Shown here piece after piece: positions 47,157 to 61,993 of a stretch of DNA of 64,000 nucleotides. Below the pieces are notes generated by a model. That model searched no databases and had not been told where the DNA came from. It saw only the letters and a list, made by a program, of their open reading frames with translations. The translations under genes and the position numbers were made by a program. How positions within the stretch are numbered: position 1 is the stretch's first letter; every line of letters starts with the position of its first letter. Source of the stretch: Circinella minor (Eukaryota > Mucoromycota > Mucoromycetes > Mucorales > Lichtheimiaceae); the NCBI GenBank assembly GCA_016758965.1, contig JAEPRB010000139.1:43238-107237 (forward strand). Reading direction: 5' to 3'.

Positions 47157-47942
47157 TAAAATCACTTGAGTTGTTGAGAAGAAAAACAAAAATAAAAATT
47201 CCATGACAAGAATCAAGTTTCACATGTTGTCTGAACTATGTTAACTTAACATAAAAAAAAAAGGTCTTTACCATTTCGTTTACCTATTAAACCATCGATA
47301 ATACACTTTATATATATAAAGCCTCTTCTTTTTTTTAACAGGTTATAACCCTTCTACCTATAATACTATTTACATATAATTTAAACCTTCTTATTATTAG
47401 AGCACAAAATATTCTTTATGCAATTTATATATAATAAAGAAATCCATCATTTTTTTTAATTAATATGTTTTAAACTAATTTAAATTGAATTATTTATTAT
47501 TTGATATATTCCCAAAAAAAAAAAAATAGAAAAGAAAAAAAAAAAGATGCGAAAGGGAGGTCATAATAACTACATATTATTCATATATTGTTTTTTAATA
47601 AAACAGAATATTAAAGCATATAATATCATAGACAATTGAAAAGAAACATAAATTGTGATGGACATATAAGAAGATGTTGATATAGTACATAAAAAGAAGA
47701 AGGGCATAAAATGGCATAGAAAAAATTGAAGATTGTAACAAAAAAAAGGCCTTTTTTTTAAAAAAAAAATAGAAAAGAAGAGGGGCATAGAAAATTGTTT
47801 TTCGTTGGGAATGATCAATATCTGTAAATCAAAAAGAAAAAAAGAAAAAGTGAAAAGACAATAAAAAAAAAAGTAAATTGCATAGGTTAAAATTGGAGGA
47901 GAGTTATCAAGTAAAAATGGTATGTAATAAAAAGAGAAGATA
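47157..47942. other. Convergent 3' region, 7TM gene to SANT gene
   Basis: The interval is AT- and purine-rich with poly-A runs. It holds only 3' flanks of two convergent genes. The long minus-strand open frame here is Phe/Leu-rich read-through of simple sequence. Confidence 0.55.
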
Positions 47943-48979
47943 TTAGTGGAGTGCCTTTTTGTTATTGGGAGCACGACGCTTAGTAATAGATGCATTCTTC
48001 TTATCAGTTGAACGATTACGTAAAGTAGATTTCTTTTCAGTCTTTTTTGTTTTTTTGTTCTTGAATACTTGTTCTTCTTCTTTTTCTTTCATAACTTCAT
48101 CTTCATCTTCTGATGAATTATAACCAGAATCATAGGAAGAATCTTCATAAGTCATAGTAACAGATGTATCATTAGACTGAGAATGAGTGTTGTTATCCTT
48201 GCCACTTGATGTTATTTTTAATTCTTGTCCATTTAAACGACGAAGTTTGGATTTACAAGCAGGAACAGTTCGTTTAAGTTCGGTAGCAATCTTTAACCAA
48301 GCTACTTCTTGTTTACGCAGATCAATTAATTTCTTTTGTTCGGTTTCAGTCCACCATGTATAAGCATTAGAATACTTTTGTTCTGGAACAATCTGTTGAC
48401 CCTAATTAAATAATAATAAAGTAATACACCATTGTTATTATTATTATTTAAAATGGATTCAATCGATAATAATAATAATAATAATAAATGGGGTTTTACC
48501 TTTAACAATTCAAGATGCGCTTGTTCCGACTTGGCTTCACGAATACCACGTTCAATTTCCTTGGCAGTAGCACGTTTTTGATAATAAAAACGACATTCCG
48601 TAGTTGAAATACCTGAAAGTTTTTTTGCAATCTTGGCATATGTTACTGGAGGAACATAATTACGAAACTTACAAATGGTACGACGTTGAGTAAGTGAAAG
48701 TGGTTTTTTCATTTTGGGCTATATTGATAAAAAAAAATATTGAATGTAAGATGATTTTGATATATATATAATATAATACTACTATTATAAATAAACATAT
48801 ATTGCTGATATATATATATATATATAGTTACTTACAGCAAAAGGAATAAATTTACGACTACAGGCACTAGGAGTATGACGATAACCAAGAAGTTGAGAAA
48901 CTTTTTCCCAAGCCATATGAGGATTCTTCTTTTTTTCACGAATCATCAATTTAGTATCTTTAGCAGTCCAAGGAGTCAT
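47943..48979 (-). CDS. SANT/Myb-like DNA-binding protein with three repeats
   Basis: Three exons, 48979-48836, 48718-48500 and 48401-47943, total 822 nt and give 273 residues. The first SANT/Myb-like unit (about 3-48) starts TPWTAKDTKLMIREKK. The second (about 49-110) lies in exon 2, with LTQRRTICKFRNYVPPVTYA. The third (about 130-180) contains TWWTETEQKKLIDLRKQ. The C-terminus is acidic (SSEDEDE), then strongly basic, compatible with nuclear localisation. It is probably a chromatin- or DNA-binding regulator; the target is unknown. Exon boundaries fall between or near repeat units. Confidence 0.8.
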
Positions 48980-51961
48980 ATTTGAAAAAAATAAAAATAA
49001 CTGATTGAATTAGAATAAAATGTAAGAGTTGTAAAGCTTATTTGTGCGTATAAAGTTTTAAAAAAGATGAGTGTGTTTGCGGGAAAAAAATTTGTTTTGT
49101 GTTGTGGAAGATAAAAAAAAAAATGAAAATTAAAAATGATCTTGGTTATATATTTATATCTATTTTTCTTCTAGTTCTCACAACTTGTACAAAAATCTAT
49201 GTTTTGTAGAGTCATTCAATGGTGTATGTCTATTCAAAGTAGTGTATTGTGCTTTTTTTTTTTACTTGATTATGTTCAATTTTTCATTCATTCGCCCTTT
49301 GTCTTTTTTTTTTTAAAAAACAATGGTCGACCAAATAAAATATATGTATAAAAGAGTTCATTTTATAATTTCAATGAATCCCCCGTTCGTTATGATTCTT
49401 ATTTTCTCGTTCTTTTTGATCATTATACACTTTGTCATTATTGTTATCATTTTTTTTCTTTCTTGGCAATGAACTTTTTTTTTTTTTTTTTTTTTTTTTT
49501 GAAATAAACAATTTCTTTCTTTGTTTATTTGAGAATGGCATCTATGTTATGTATGTACTAGCTATACTCCCTAATGTATATTCTTTTTTAAGTAATAATT
49601 TTTTTTTCACACCATAAGCAAAGAAAGAAATATGTCACAGGACTAAAGAAGAAAGAACAATGAAAAACCAATGTAAAGAAATACAAATGAGAAAATAATA
49701 CGTAACAAGAAACAATACTCTAATAACACAATGGTTTGCTATTATGGAAAAAAAAGAAAAATTATGGAACCCAAAACCCACTAACCCTATTTCTTCTTTT
49801 TAATATATGTAATGATTTGTTAGTATCTCATATATATGTAACAAAATAATACCAGTTCTCAATCTAATACAATAAACATAAATGTTGCTACGTACCGAAT
49901 ATTATTTTTTATATCAAACATTCAAAGAACTCTCGAATTCATATAAAAGATCATTAATGAACCCCACCCCACCCCGTCCAATTGAATAATGAAAACCTAC
50001 TTGTGGTCAAAATATCTTTTTACAAAAGATGGGTTTACCATAAAAGTATAAACCACAATAACCAGTTTTTTATAGTAAATGGAAGCTTTGATACATATGA
50101 GAAATTTTTAAAAAAAAATCTTATGTATAAATGTTGATAAAAAATCCATTGCTTGATGACCATGCCTAATTATGACAAGAATTATAATAAATAGTAGTTG
50201 GGTATGTAAATCTATACACCTTGTTGTGCAAAGGTAAACAAAAAAAAAAAAAGAATGATTATATGTAGTGGGATCAATATCCAGAATGAACAACACAACA
50301 TATACTTAATTGATGATGGATAAAAAAAAAGAAAAGCACTTTCTTTTGCGACTAATAATTTAAATAGAAAAAAATACCCAAGCGTTTAACTATACAGTAT
50401 AAAACCAAATAACACGTTTAAAGAAATAGGACTACGTATAATCCTATTTTTTTTTTTTAATATTGTTATGTATTCTATTATTGTCGATTCATAATAAATT
50501 CATTCTTCTATTATTTGAATTAAATAGTGTGACATGCGATTTTTGAAAAAAAAAAAAATAATCAATTTAAAGTTGGTAAGTAGTATAATGCAAACAATGG
50601 AGGAATAGGTATATTTTTTCTTTCGTCGGTACAATAAACCCCAATCATCGTTGTTCTAAAACAATACGTAACTATATTACATCGTCAGAATTTTTTTTTT
50701 GGTTGCCATAGGTAGGAAAGATGACAACCAATTTTTTTTTTCCCTAATTTGTTGTCAAGTGAAAAAAAAAATGTTGTCAACTACCTTTTTGCATGATCTT
50801 TTATTATCTACATTTTTGTCATAATATAAGAAAAAAAAATTATCACAGGGAATTGGAAATACATGATTCATTTCAATGCTCATACTCACTTTATATTGTT
50901 ACAAAAAAAAAATTACTCATGAAGGAATGATTCAATTCCAAAAGTTTATCAAAAAATTGAGAACAGTGTTTCTTTTTTGAACAATACATGTTTGTAAATT
51001 GAGTAGTAGTTAGTAACGAAAAAAAAAAAAGAAATATAGATCCATCATTCTTATGTAAATAGATGCGGTGATAGGATCCAATGATTGACATTTAGAAAAA
51101 TGAAACCAAATACAACTGTCACCAATGAAAGTCTTAACTGATTGCTCACAGTGAATTAGATAGTAGATAAATGGGATTGAATGTATTTTATGTTGATGGA
51201 GGTTAAATGATAGAAAAAAGAGCTATCATCATCATTTACTTTTTGATATGTAAAGCCTGGTTTCATTTTTTTTGTAATATCAACAAGTAGATATAATTTT
51301 TAAATAATTAAAAGTGAAATAAATACATACTTAGATTAGAGCAACACTTTTTTTTTCATTATTACGTAGTAGTGTGGCCACCACATAATAATAATGAAAA
51401 TGAAAATGAGAAACAAAATAAAAGAAACATATTTCTTACAGCTAATCTATTAGGAAACTTATTTACTATATTCCCCTCCCCCCGGGGATTTCTTATAATT
51501 AAACATATTCTTCCCTTTACTCTCTTATTATATTATCATTAAACCAAAAAGAAAAAAAAAAAGGTGACAAAAATAAAATAAAAAATTGAGGTGCCATTTT
51601 TTTTTTTTTTTCTTCTTTTTCACGGTAAAAGGTTCTATTGGAAAAGAAACCAATCGTGTGTCACTTTTATTTTTTATTTTCTCCGCATTAGATTTTTGAG
51701 TTCCCCATCTCTCATGAAAAAAAAAAAAAAAATGACACGGTGGAGTTGCCCGGTGAACGATCCGACACTGTTAAAGGCAGGTAGATCACCTCTAAAGGTA
51801 GGCAACTCCATAGAAAGAAAAACTTCTTGCATTGCCTCTTTTAGAATCATATATAAACATATTATATATAAATAAATAAAGAAAAAAAAATATTTATTTA
51901 TTTCTTCCTCCCCCTTTTTTTTTTTTCTTTTTTTTTTCAACTTCATTTTCTTTTCACAACA
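48980..51961. other. Large intergenic interval with no gene seen
   Basis: About 3 kb of AT-rich DNA with many homopolymers (a T-run near 49471-49500). Open frames are short and low-complexity. The last few hundred bases form the SHMT promoter region. No RNA gene was recognised. Confidence 0.55.
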
Positions 51962-54073
51962 ATGCTTCGTTCTGTCATTGCTGCTTCTGCTAAACGTGTG
52001 GCTAGACCTACTTTATATCAAGCTTCGGTATGTATATTATTGCTTTGGTTTTCTATGATTTATTATTATTGTTTTGTTTGTTGACCCCGTTTTTTTTTTT
52101 TAATAAACTCTCTTTTCCCTCTAAATAATGTTTAGCGTAACTATGTTTTCCCTGCTGGTCAACGTGAGTTCTTGAACGAACGTTTGGAAACCAATGATCC
52201 TGAATTATTTAATATTATTGAAGGTGAAAAGAAACGTCAACAAGAAGGTATCTGTTTAATTCCATCTGAGGTAAAGTAAAAAAAATTATTTTCTAATTTA
52301 TAAAGGGGCAATAAAAAAAAAATGAGAGGATTCTATTTATATGTGTTTTTGTATGTGTGTGTGTGTATCTAAAAAAAAATTACACTTTTTCTTTTAGAAT
52401 TTTACTTCTCGTGCTGTCATGGATGCTCTTGGTAGTATTATGCAAAACAAGTACTCTGAAGGTTATCCTGGTGCTAGGTAAGCTAATTTTTGATAATAAT
52501 AAAAAAGAGAGAGACGCGTGTTCAAAGGGGGGGGGTGGATGGGGAAAAAAAAAAGAGAAGGAAGGAAAGATATAAACAACAAGTCTATATTTTACTGACA
52601 ACAACAATTTATTTTAGATATTATGGTGGTAATGAATTTATTGATCAATCTGAACGTCTTTGTCAAAAACGTGCTTTAGAAGCTTTTGATCTTGAAAATG
52701 ATAAATGGGGTGTCAATGTTCAAGCATTATCAGGTGCTCCTGCTAATTTATATGTTTATGGTGCTCTTTTAAAACCCCATGAACGTATTATGGGTTTGGA
52801 TCTTCCTCATGGTGGCCAGTATGTATATCACTTTCTCTTTCTTTCTTTCTTTCTTTCTTCTCCCATTACTCTATTCACTCACATCTATTTAAAAAAAAAA
52901 AAAAAAAATATTCTATTAGTTTATCTCATGGTTTCCAAACTCCTACAAAGAAAATTTCTTATGTTTCTTCTTATTTTGAAACTTTACCTTATCGTTTAGA
53001 TGAATCGACAGGTCGTATTGATTATGATGCTCTTGAAAAGAATGCTCTTCTTTATCGTCCCAAGATTATTGTTGCTGGTGCTTCTGCTTATTCTCGTAAC
53101 ATTGATTACGCTAGAATGCGTGAGATTGCTGATAAATCCGGTGCTTATTTAATGGCTGATATGGCTCATATTTCTGGTTTAGTGGCTGCTGGTGTCTTAC
53201 CAGGTCCATTTGAACATTGTGATATTGTTACTACTACTACTCACAAATCCCTTCGTGGTCCTCGTGGTTCCATGATCTTTTTCCGTAAAGGTCTTCGATC
53301 TGTTGATAAGAAGGGTAGAGGTAATGAACTATTTTGAAATATTGAAAGAAAGGATGAAGGCCGGAGGGGGGGGAAACACACAAAAACTCTGTAGATGAAA
53401 TATATATATATGCTGACTTTTTTCATGGGGGGTTTTTATTTTTTTATTTTTATATATAGAAATCAATTATGATTTAGAAAATCCTATCAACCAATCTGTT
53501 TTCCCAGGTCATCAAGGAGGTCCTCATAATCACACTATTTCTGCTTTAGCCGTTGCTTTAAAACAAGTTAAAAATCCTCTTTTCAAAGAATATCAAACTC
53601 AAGTATTGAGTAATAATCAAGCTTTTGCCAATCGTTTCGTTGATTTGGGTTATGATTTAGTTTCAGGTGGTACGGATAACCATTTGTTATTAGTCAACTT
53701 ACATCCCAAGAAGATTGATGGTGCTCGTGTAGAACGTATTTTGGAATTAGCCAATATTTCTGCTAATAAGAATACTGTACCTGGTGATAAATCAGCTTTG
53801 ATTCCTGGTGGTCTTCGTCTTGGTACACCTGCTATGACCAGTCGTGGTTTAAAGGAAAATGATTTTAATAAGGTTGCTGATTTTATTGATCGTGCTGTCA
53901 ATATTGCTATTGAAGAAAAGAGCAAGGTTCAAGGCAAGAAATTAATTGATTTCAAGAACCATATTGCTGATGGTACTCAGATTGAATCCGTTCAACAATT
54001 AAAGAAGGATGTAACTGACTTTGCTACTGAATTCCCTACTGTTGGTTTCTATGAATCTGAAATGAAGTTATAA
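51962..54073 (+). CDS. shm1: Serine hydroxymethyltransferase, mitochondrial
   Basis: Six exons: 51962-52027, 52136-52270, 52398-52477, 52618-52818, 52920-53320, 53460-54073. They total 1497 nt, giving 498 residues, the normal length. The enzyme interconverts serine plus tetrahydrofolate with glycine plus 5,10-methylene-tetrahydrofolate, using PLP. The basic, Ser/Ala-rich N-terminus ([16 protein letters not shown]) is a mitochondrial presequence, so this is the organelle isoform. Recognisable motifs are [27 protein letters not shown], and the PLP-lysine region [13 protein letters not shown] (Lys270). [21 protein letters not shown] follows. The start is the first ATG and gives the presequence. 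Confidence 0.98.
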
Positions 54074-54611
54074 ATGTATTAAATTCATTTATCCACCCCT
54101 CCACCCACCCCGCATTTAAACTTTCAAACATTTTATATATCTTTTCTCTCTCTCCCTGTAACACACATATAATTTTTTTTTTTTGTTTTTGTTTTCAATG
54201 ACAAACAAACAAAAAAAAAATTCTTTTTGCATGTAAATAACAAATATATACATTAAATATATAATTTTTTTTTTTTTTTTTTTTACGTTTTTATAATCTT
54301 ATATAAAACTGGGAAAGAACAAGAAAACAGGAACCAAAAAAAAAAAAAAGATGATGAAGGATGAAACGTGTGTAAAAAAAAAATATATATATATATAATG
54401 TGATCTTATTTATACATAGTTGAGAAAGGATGAGAAGAAAAAGGAAAGGGGAGGAGAGAGAAAAGAAAATAACGTTTCATCTTTTTTTTTTTTGTTGGGG
54501 TCCATAATTGTTTTTTTTTATTTTTGAATGGTTTATTTTTCTTCTTCTTCTTGTTCTTCTTTCACTTTTTTTCTTCCTTTTTTTTTTTTTTTCCCCACAT
54601 TCTTTTTTAAT
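54074..54611. other. Intergenic, SHMT to hydrolase
   Basis: The interval is rich in T and A homopolymers and pyrimidine tracts. An upstream in-frame ATG at 54528 would add a Ser/Phe-rich low-complexity leader to the next gene. I preferred the ATG at 54612. Confidence 0.55.
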
Positions 54612-56315
54612 ATGACTTCTCGAACGATCTTTGTATCTGTATCGTTATTTTGTTTACCTGTATTGGCATTATGTTTTATATTATGTTTACCACTCATTAT
54701 TTTACTTATAGGTAAACTTTACTTTTTTTTTTGATGAAAAAAAATAAGGGTGCTGGGGAAATAGTACAAAATCTACTCACCTTTATATATATATAGTTCA
54801 TTTGTACCTATGTGCATGGACAATTTATTTCTATAAACATAGTACTGAAGTATCTAATAATAATTGGATAAATTTATTACGTCAACTACCTTATTTCCCA
54901 ACTACTATCATTCGCATGAATCTTACATTATTTCAATATCTTATCACTTCTATTCAACATATACCCACCTATTTTATTTATTTAAAATGGAGATATTGGA
55001 TTATTGGATCTCGATTTCATCGAATTATTAGGTAACTTTCTCGCTCTCTCTCTCTCTCTTTATGTATAATGAACAAGTTTCTACATTATGATTTACAGTA
55101 CAGTACAAAAAAAAGTAACCAAAATAAAAAAATAATTCCCCCCTATTTTAGACGTAACATCATCTATTCAAAGACCGAATCAAATACATGTCAATTGGAT
55201 ATCTATTATCCAGATACATCATTATCATCACAAACACCTATAATTATATTTCTTTATGGATCTATATTACCTCCCCATTCAACTTATTATATATTATTTG
55301 CAAATACATTAAGAGAACTTGGCTATATTGTCATTATACCTAATTTTCAACATGAAAGACATATTCAATTAGCTATTAAATGGGCTTATCGACATGCTTG
55401 TGAAAAACATTTAGATCCAGAAATGATTTATTTAATGGTACCGTAAAATATTTCTATTTTTTGATTGAATTGAATTGAAATCGTCCTATTCTTTTTTTTA
55501 CTCAACATTTGAAATATATATAGGGTCATGGTACAGGAGCACAAAAAGCAATTCATCTTGTTTTAAATGATGTTTTAAAAAAAGCGAAATGTTATATCAA
55601 TGCATTACCCAGTAATAGTAGTACAGATTCGGATAACAGTGGAAAACATGATCCATCATCATCCATTGTTAATAATAATAATAATAGTATTATTTCTAAT
55701 ACGAATGAAGATCACCTATATGATTTTTTACCTCCAATTGAAGGATTATTATTGTAAGTTGATTAAAGTGGGGGGGGGAGAAGTCTTTTTATCACCATTA
55801 AAAAAATATGTATTTTTTTTTTTTTTTTTTAGATTTGCAGGAATATATGATCGGAAAGAACAATCCGATAATCCATTACAATTAATCAAAGAAAATCGAT
55901 ATTTATTTGAAACATCGCGTGACTTGATTGATTTCTTCCCTCGCATATTATTTGTTCATGGTGAAAAAGATACTATCATTTCTGTTGAAGAATCCATGAC
56001 TATGTATAGTATATTAGGAGATGTATTACCACCTGATCAAAGAGATGAAGTAGATGTTAGAATGAGATTATATAAAAAATTAAATCATAATCAATGTATT
56101 ACATGTAAGTTTTTTTTTTTTTTTTTTTTTTAAAAAAAAGTAGAACACCCGGGGAAATAAGTTTCCCGATAAAAAAAAAAAAAAATAATCCCTAACTTTC
56201 TTTCTTTCTAATAGCATTGATGTCAACAAGTTCTTATGATAGAATGAATAAATTATTATCACAAGATATTAAAGAATTTATTGATTTACCAACACCTCAT
56301 CATGAGGATAATTAA
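54612..56315 (+). CDS. Alpha/beta-hydrolase-fold membrane protein lacking the nucleophilic Ser
   Basis: Six exons: 54612-54711, 54797-55031, 55152-55437, 55524-55753, 55833-56104, 56215-56315. They total 1224 nt, giving 407 residues. A hydrophobic N-terminal segment (about 7-45) anchors it in a membrane. The fold then shows an oxyanion-side strand (PIIIFLYGS), a nucleophile-elbow position reading GHGTGA (208-213), an acid-turn HGEKD (Asp330) and a late His (LNHNQC, His369). The layout resembles lipase/esterase families such as isoprenylcysteine methylesterases, which normally carry GxSxG. Here the Ser position is Gly210, followed by Thr211. A Ser/Asn-rich insertion (about 230-270) is low complexity. 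It is either a pseudo-hydrolase or uses another residue. Confidence 0.82.
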
Positions 56316-56502
56316 TTAGTATTTACTAGAATAAACAAATAAAATAAAGATAAAATTGTTAGCCCACTTTTTTTTTTTTTTTGACATGGGTTTGCATTAA
56401 TTTTCCCTTATATAAAAAAAAATAAAGGGAATTATTTCTCTCTTTTCATTTTTCATTTTTTTTTTTTACAACAAAAACACTTTTTTTAAAAAAAAACAAA
56501 TT

Positions 56503-57366
56503 ATGTCAACATCATCTCCACCTAAATCACCCAAAGCGAATACTCATAAAAGAGATACTTTAGTTGAACAATATAGTCATAATGAAGATGAACATGGTAC
56601 TATTCATTTACAACGTGTTGTTCTTATTTCAATAGATCCAAATTCAGCAGAATATGTTTTGGATTGGGCTTTAGATAATTTTATTCGACCTGAATCTGAT
56701 TTGGTATATATATATATATTTATTATATATAAACTGAGGGACTTCCCCCCCCCTCCCATTTTTGTAATTTATTAAATAGTATCTTTTTATTTAGATAGTA
56801 CTTGTTCATGTTCGAATTTTGGAAATTCCAATGGCTCCTTATATTGATTCAACAGGTTATATGGATGATGTAGCTGAAGAACGTAGAAATGAAAGTCATG
56901 GTTTACTTAAAACATATGCTGCTAAACTTTGGCATAAACAGGTAAAAATTGATAATAATAAATAAATAAATAGTGTATGAAATAAATAAATTAATTTTTT
57001 TTTTTTTTTTTTTTTTTTATAGATTGCATGTAAAGCTATTTCAATGATTGGTGATCCAAAAGTTGAAATTATTCGTAAAATTACAGATATTCATGCAGAT
57101 ACTCTTATTATGGGTTCAAGAAATTTGGGTACTATTCAAAGGTAAATAAAATTTTATAAAATGGTTTAATTCTATTTCTTATTAATGATGAGGATGATTA
57201 TTATTATTATTATTATATATATAGAGCATTTTTAGGTAGTGTGAGTGATCATTGTGTTCATCATGCACCATGTAGTGTAGTTATTGCTAAACCACCAGAA
57301 GAAATAGTTCATAAAAAAGGTCGTCGTCGATCTATTTTATCTCGATTTTCTTCTTCTACTTCTTAA
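56503..57366 (+). CDS. Universal stress protein (UspA)-domain protein
   Basis: Four exons: 56503-56703, 56795-56941, 57023-57141, 57225-57366. They total 609 nt, giving 202 residues. A charged N-terminal extension (1-38) precedes the Usp fold: VVLISIDPNSAEYVLDWALD, then DLIVLVHVRILE. The C-terminal nucleotide-binding region reads MGSRNLGTIQRAFLGSVSD (146-164) and then CSVVIAKP. The ATP-loop glycines are partly kept (Gly147, Gly152, Gly160-Ser161). The basic C-terminal tail GRRRS resembles a kinase or localisation signal. The family is associated with stress responses and ATP or nucleotide binding; the role in this organism is unknown. Confidence 0.9.
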
Positions 57367-57496
57367 AAAAAAAGAAATCTTTTATTTTTTTATTTTTTAC
57401 AAGCTTCACATTCTTCTTTTCTACAAAATATATAGAATTTTAGCTTCTATTCTCTTCTTCTCTTCCCTTTTTTGTTAATAATAATAAAAAATAATT

Positions 57497-57652
57497 TTAC
57501 TTTTTTTCTCGACATGCTTGTTGAAAATCTTGCCATTCTTTCATACATTGAGATCGATCGTTATTATTTTTTAATAAACATTCTTGTAATGGTTTATAAT
57601 CACAACTGACATTACGATGCGTATTATTTGTATCTTGTGTTGTACCAGGCAT
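57497..57652 (-). CDS. Small four-cysteine (CHCH-like) protein, 51 residues
   Basis: A single-exon frame from ATG 57652 to TAA 57497. Cysteines fall at 17, 25, 36 and 47 (spacing C-x7-C and C-x10-C) inside two predicted helices, with a Trp/Phe-containing second helix (KEWQDFQQAC). This resembles twin-Cys (CHCH) proteins of the mitochondrial intermembrane space, including cytochrome-oxidase assembly factors, although the spacing is not the canonical C-x9-C. Such proteins lack presequences and are oxidised by Mia40. The assignment is tentative. It is convergent with the Usp gene, with only 130 bp between them. Confidence 0.6.
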   Translation of the reverse strand: MPGTTQDTNNTHRNVSCDYKPLQECLLKNNNDRSQCMKEWQDFQQACREKK

Positions 57653-58240
57653 TTTTTTTTTTTTTTTACTTTACTTTTGACAGATAAAAGAAAACGAAAG
57701 AGAAAGAAAAGAAGGGGGGAGGGAGGGAAATGCTGAGCAAAAAATAAAAAATTTGGTTTTTTTTTTGGGGGGTAGTTACCCAGACCAAATATATATATAT
57801 ATATATATATGCATAACAAACAACCCTTTACCCACCATACGAAATCTTTGTTGTAAAAAGTAAAAAAAAAAAAAAAAAACTTCTTAGTGCATTAAAAATA
57901 TAAACTTGATGAGGGGTAATATAGAGAGAGATAGACTTCTTTAACCCACTTTTGCATATATAAAAAGTTGTTCAAAAAATATATATATATCTTTTTTTTC
58001 CCTCCCCTCTCTCTCTCTCTCTCTTTTCTTATCATCTCCCTTTTTCAAATACCTTCAAACACACCCACAAATAGAAAATAATAATAATAATAATAATAAA
58101 AGAGCAATATAAATGATAAGCAAAAGAAATTTCTGTTGTATTTTTTTTTTCTTTATTGGAAAAGGAGGTATGGGAGGGGGATTAGTAGATGAACCATAAC
58201 AAGAAAAAAAGAGTTCTGGCGGCGATTAAAATGAACGGAA
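57653..58240. other. Intergenic, small protein to actin 3' end
   Basis: The interval has homopolymers, a TA microsatellite (about 57788-57811) and a CT run (about 58006-58023). It holds the promoter of the small protein and the actin 3' flank. Confidence 0.55.
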
Positions 58241-60243
<2,003 letters not shown>

Positions 60244-61636
60244 GGTAGATTATGTATTTAAAAAAAAAAAAAAAGTGTGAGAGAGAGAGAGAGATGTCAA
60301 GTGAAAAAGATATAAAAAAGAAAAAGAAAGAAAAAGAAAGGAGGAAAAAAAAAAAGCTGGGTGTTAAAACGCGAAGGGCTGGAATTTAAAGGGGAGAGAG
60401 AGTTGGGGGGGATGGGATATGCTGTGTGTGTGTGTAATAATAATAATGTTCACATAAAAGGAACACAACAACCCAAGTGACGCAGTTAACTCAGAGAAGT
60501 TATCATTGGATAAGTTATTTTGGTTATAACGCTTTTTTTTTTGGGATTTAAAAAATAACTCAGCCTTGTTAAACGCGCCATGTGTTTCTGTCTTGTCTTG
60601 TCTCACACACAACACATACACATACACATTTACACAACACACATACACACATACACACACACTCTCTCTCATATAAATTCACGCATAACATATATATATA
60701 TATATATCCCTCCCCCCACACTTTAAAAAACAAAATAATATAAATATAATATTAAACTTGATCTACATATATGTCTATGTATATATATAAATCTTCATTT
60801 CATTTCAAAAAAGTTTCTTTTATGAACATATACGGAAATTTGTGAACAAAGTTCCAAATTTTGTTATCCTATATTCTTTTTGGGCTTGGCAAATAATTAT
60901 ATTATTGAAAAGTTTGGGTATATAAGAAAATGTTATATATATTATCTGTCATTACACGTGAACAACCTCGAGATTTTTTATTTTTGTTCGCAGCAAAAGG
61001 GTCAGTTGGCAAAATCCTCACTCCTCTCTCTCAAAAGGAGAGGTTCCTTTCTTTTTTTTTATAAGGTTATGTAGTATATAGTATATATAAAGAGGAGAAT
61101 AATAAGATATATATATATATATATATCTATTTTTCGACGCGTATTCTAATCTCTATTATAATAAAGTATGACCCCCGTCAAGAAAAAAAAAAAGTACCCG
61201 AAGGGAAAACGAACATTTTACTTTTGAAGAAAGGAGTTTTTTAAGTGTGGAGATGAGTTGGGGGGGGAGGGGTAATTGGGGGGGGGTGGAGGGAGAGAGA
61301 GAGAAGGAAGAAGTAGAAGAAAGGATTATATATTCTAGTGAGAATATGAACCCACAGACAGTATGAAAGAAAAAAAAAGATAGACAGGAGAAATAACTTG
61401 TGACAGATTTTACCTCGTGTATCTCAAACTAAAACCTTTTAGTAGTTACATTGATTTAATCCATTGTCCGCAACAACAACAACAACACATAACATACATT
61501 TTAACATACAAATGTATTATATTATTGACGTTTTGAACTCCTTTATCCTTATTAACAAAAGAAAAGAGATCCTTTTGAATAAATGTTTTTTATTATTATT
61601 TATGGGTATAATATTTTATTTTATTTTTTTTCTTTT

Positions 61637-61674
<38 letters not shown>

Positions 61675-61993
61675 AAGTCTTCAATACTCTCCCCTCAAAA
61701 AAGAAAGAAAAAAAAATATATATTCAAAAATAAAATATAAAACAACTAAAATATAAACCTCTTCCCCTTTGTGCTTTTGATTTCAAATCATCATCCCCTT
61801 TCTTTCTTCTTTCTTCTTCTTCTTTCCAATCTTTCATCGTATTGTTGAGTAATGATATATGGGAGAGAAAAAGAGTGAGAAGAAAATAATAATAAAAAAA
61901 AATAAAAATAATAATAATAATAATATAATAATAATAATAATAAAAAATAAAATAAAAGACACATCAAATCAACTCATATATATAAAAAAGTGA
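60244..61993. other. Intergenic, actin promoter and GSK-3 3' flank
   Basis: No gene seen. The interval contains GA microsatellite (about 61638-61672), CA/GT runs near 60420 and 60600-60670, TA runs and G-rich strings near 61260-61300. The actin promoter lies at the left edge. No TATA box can be assigned with confidence. Confidence 0.55.

Noticed and set aside
47570..47995. 141-residue hydrophobic ORF
   Set aside because: Read-through of A/T-rich 3' flank on the antisense of poly-A stretches; overlaps the SANT gene end.
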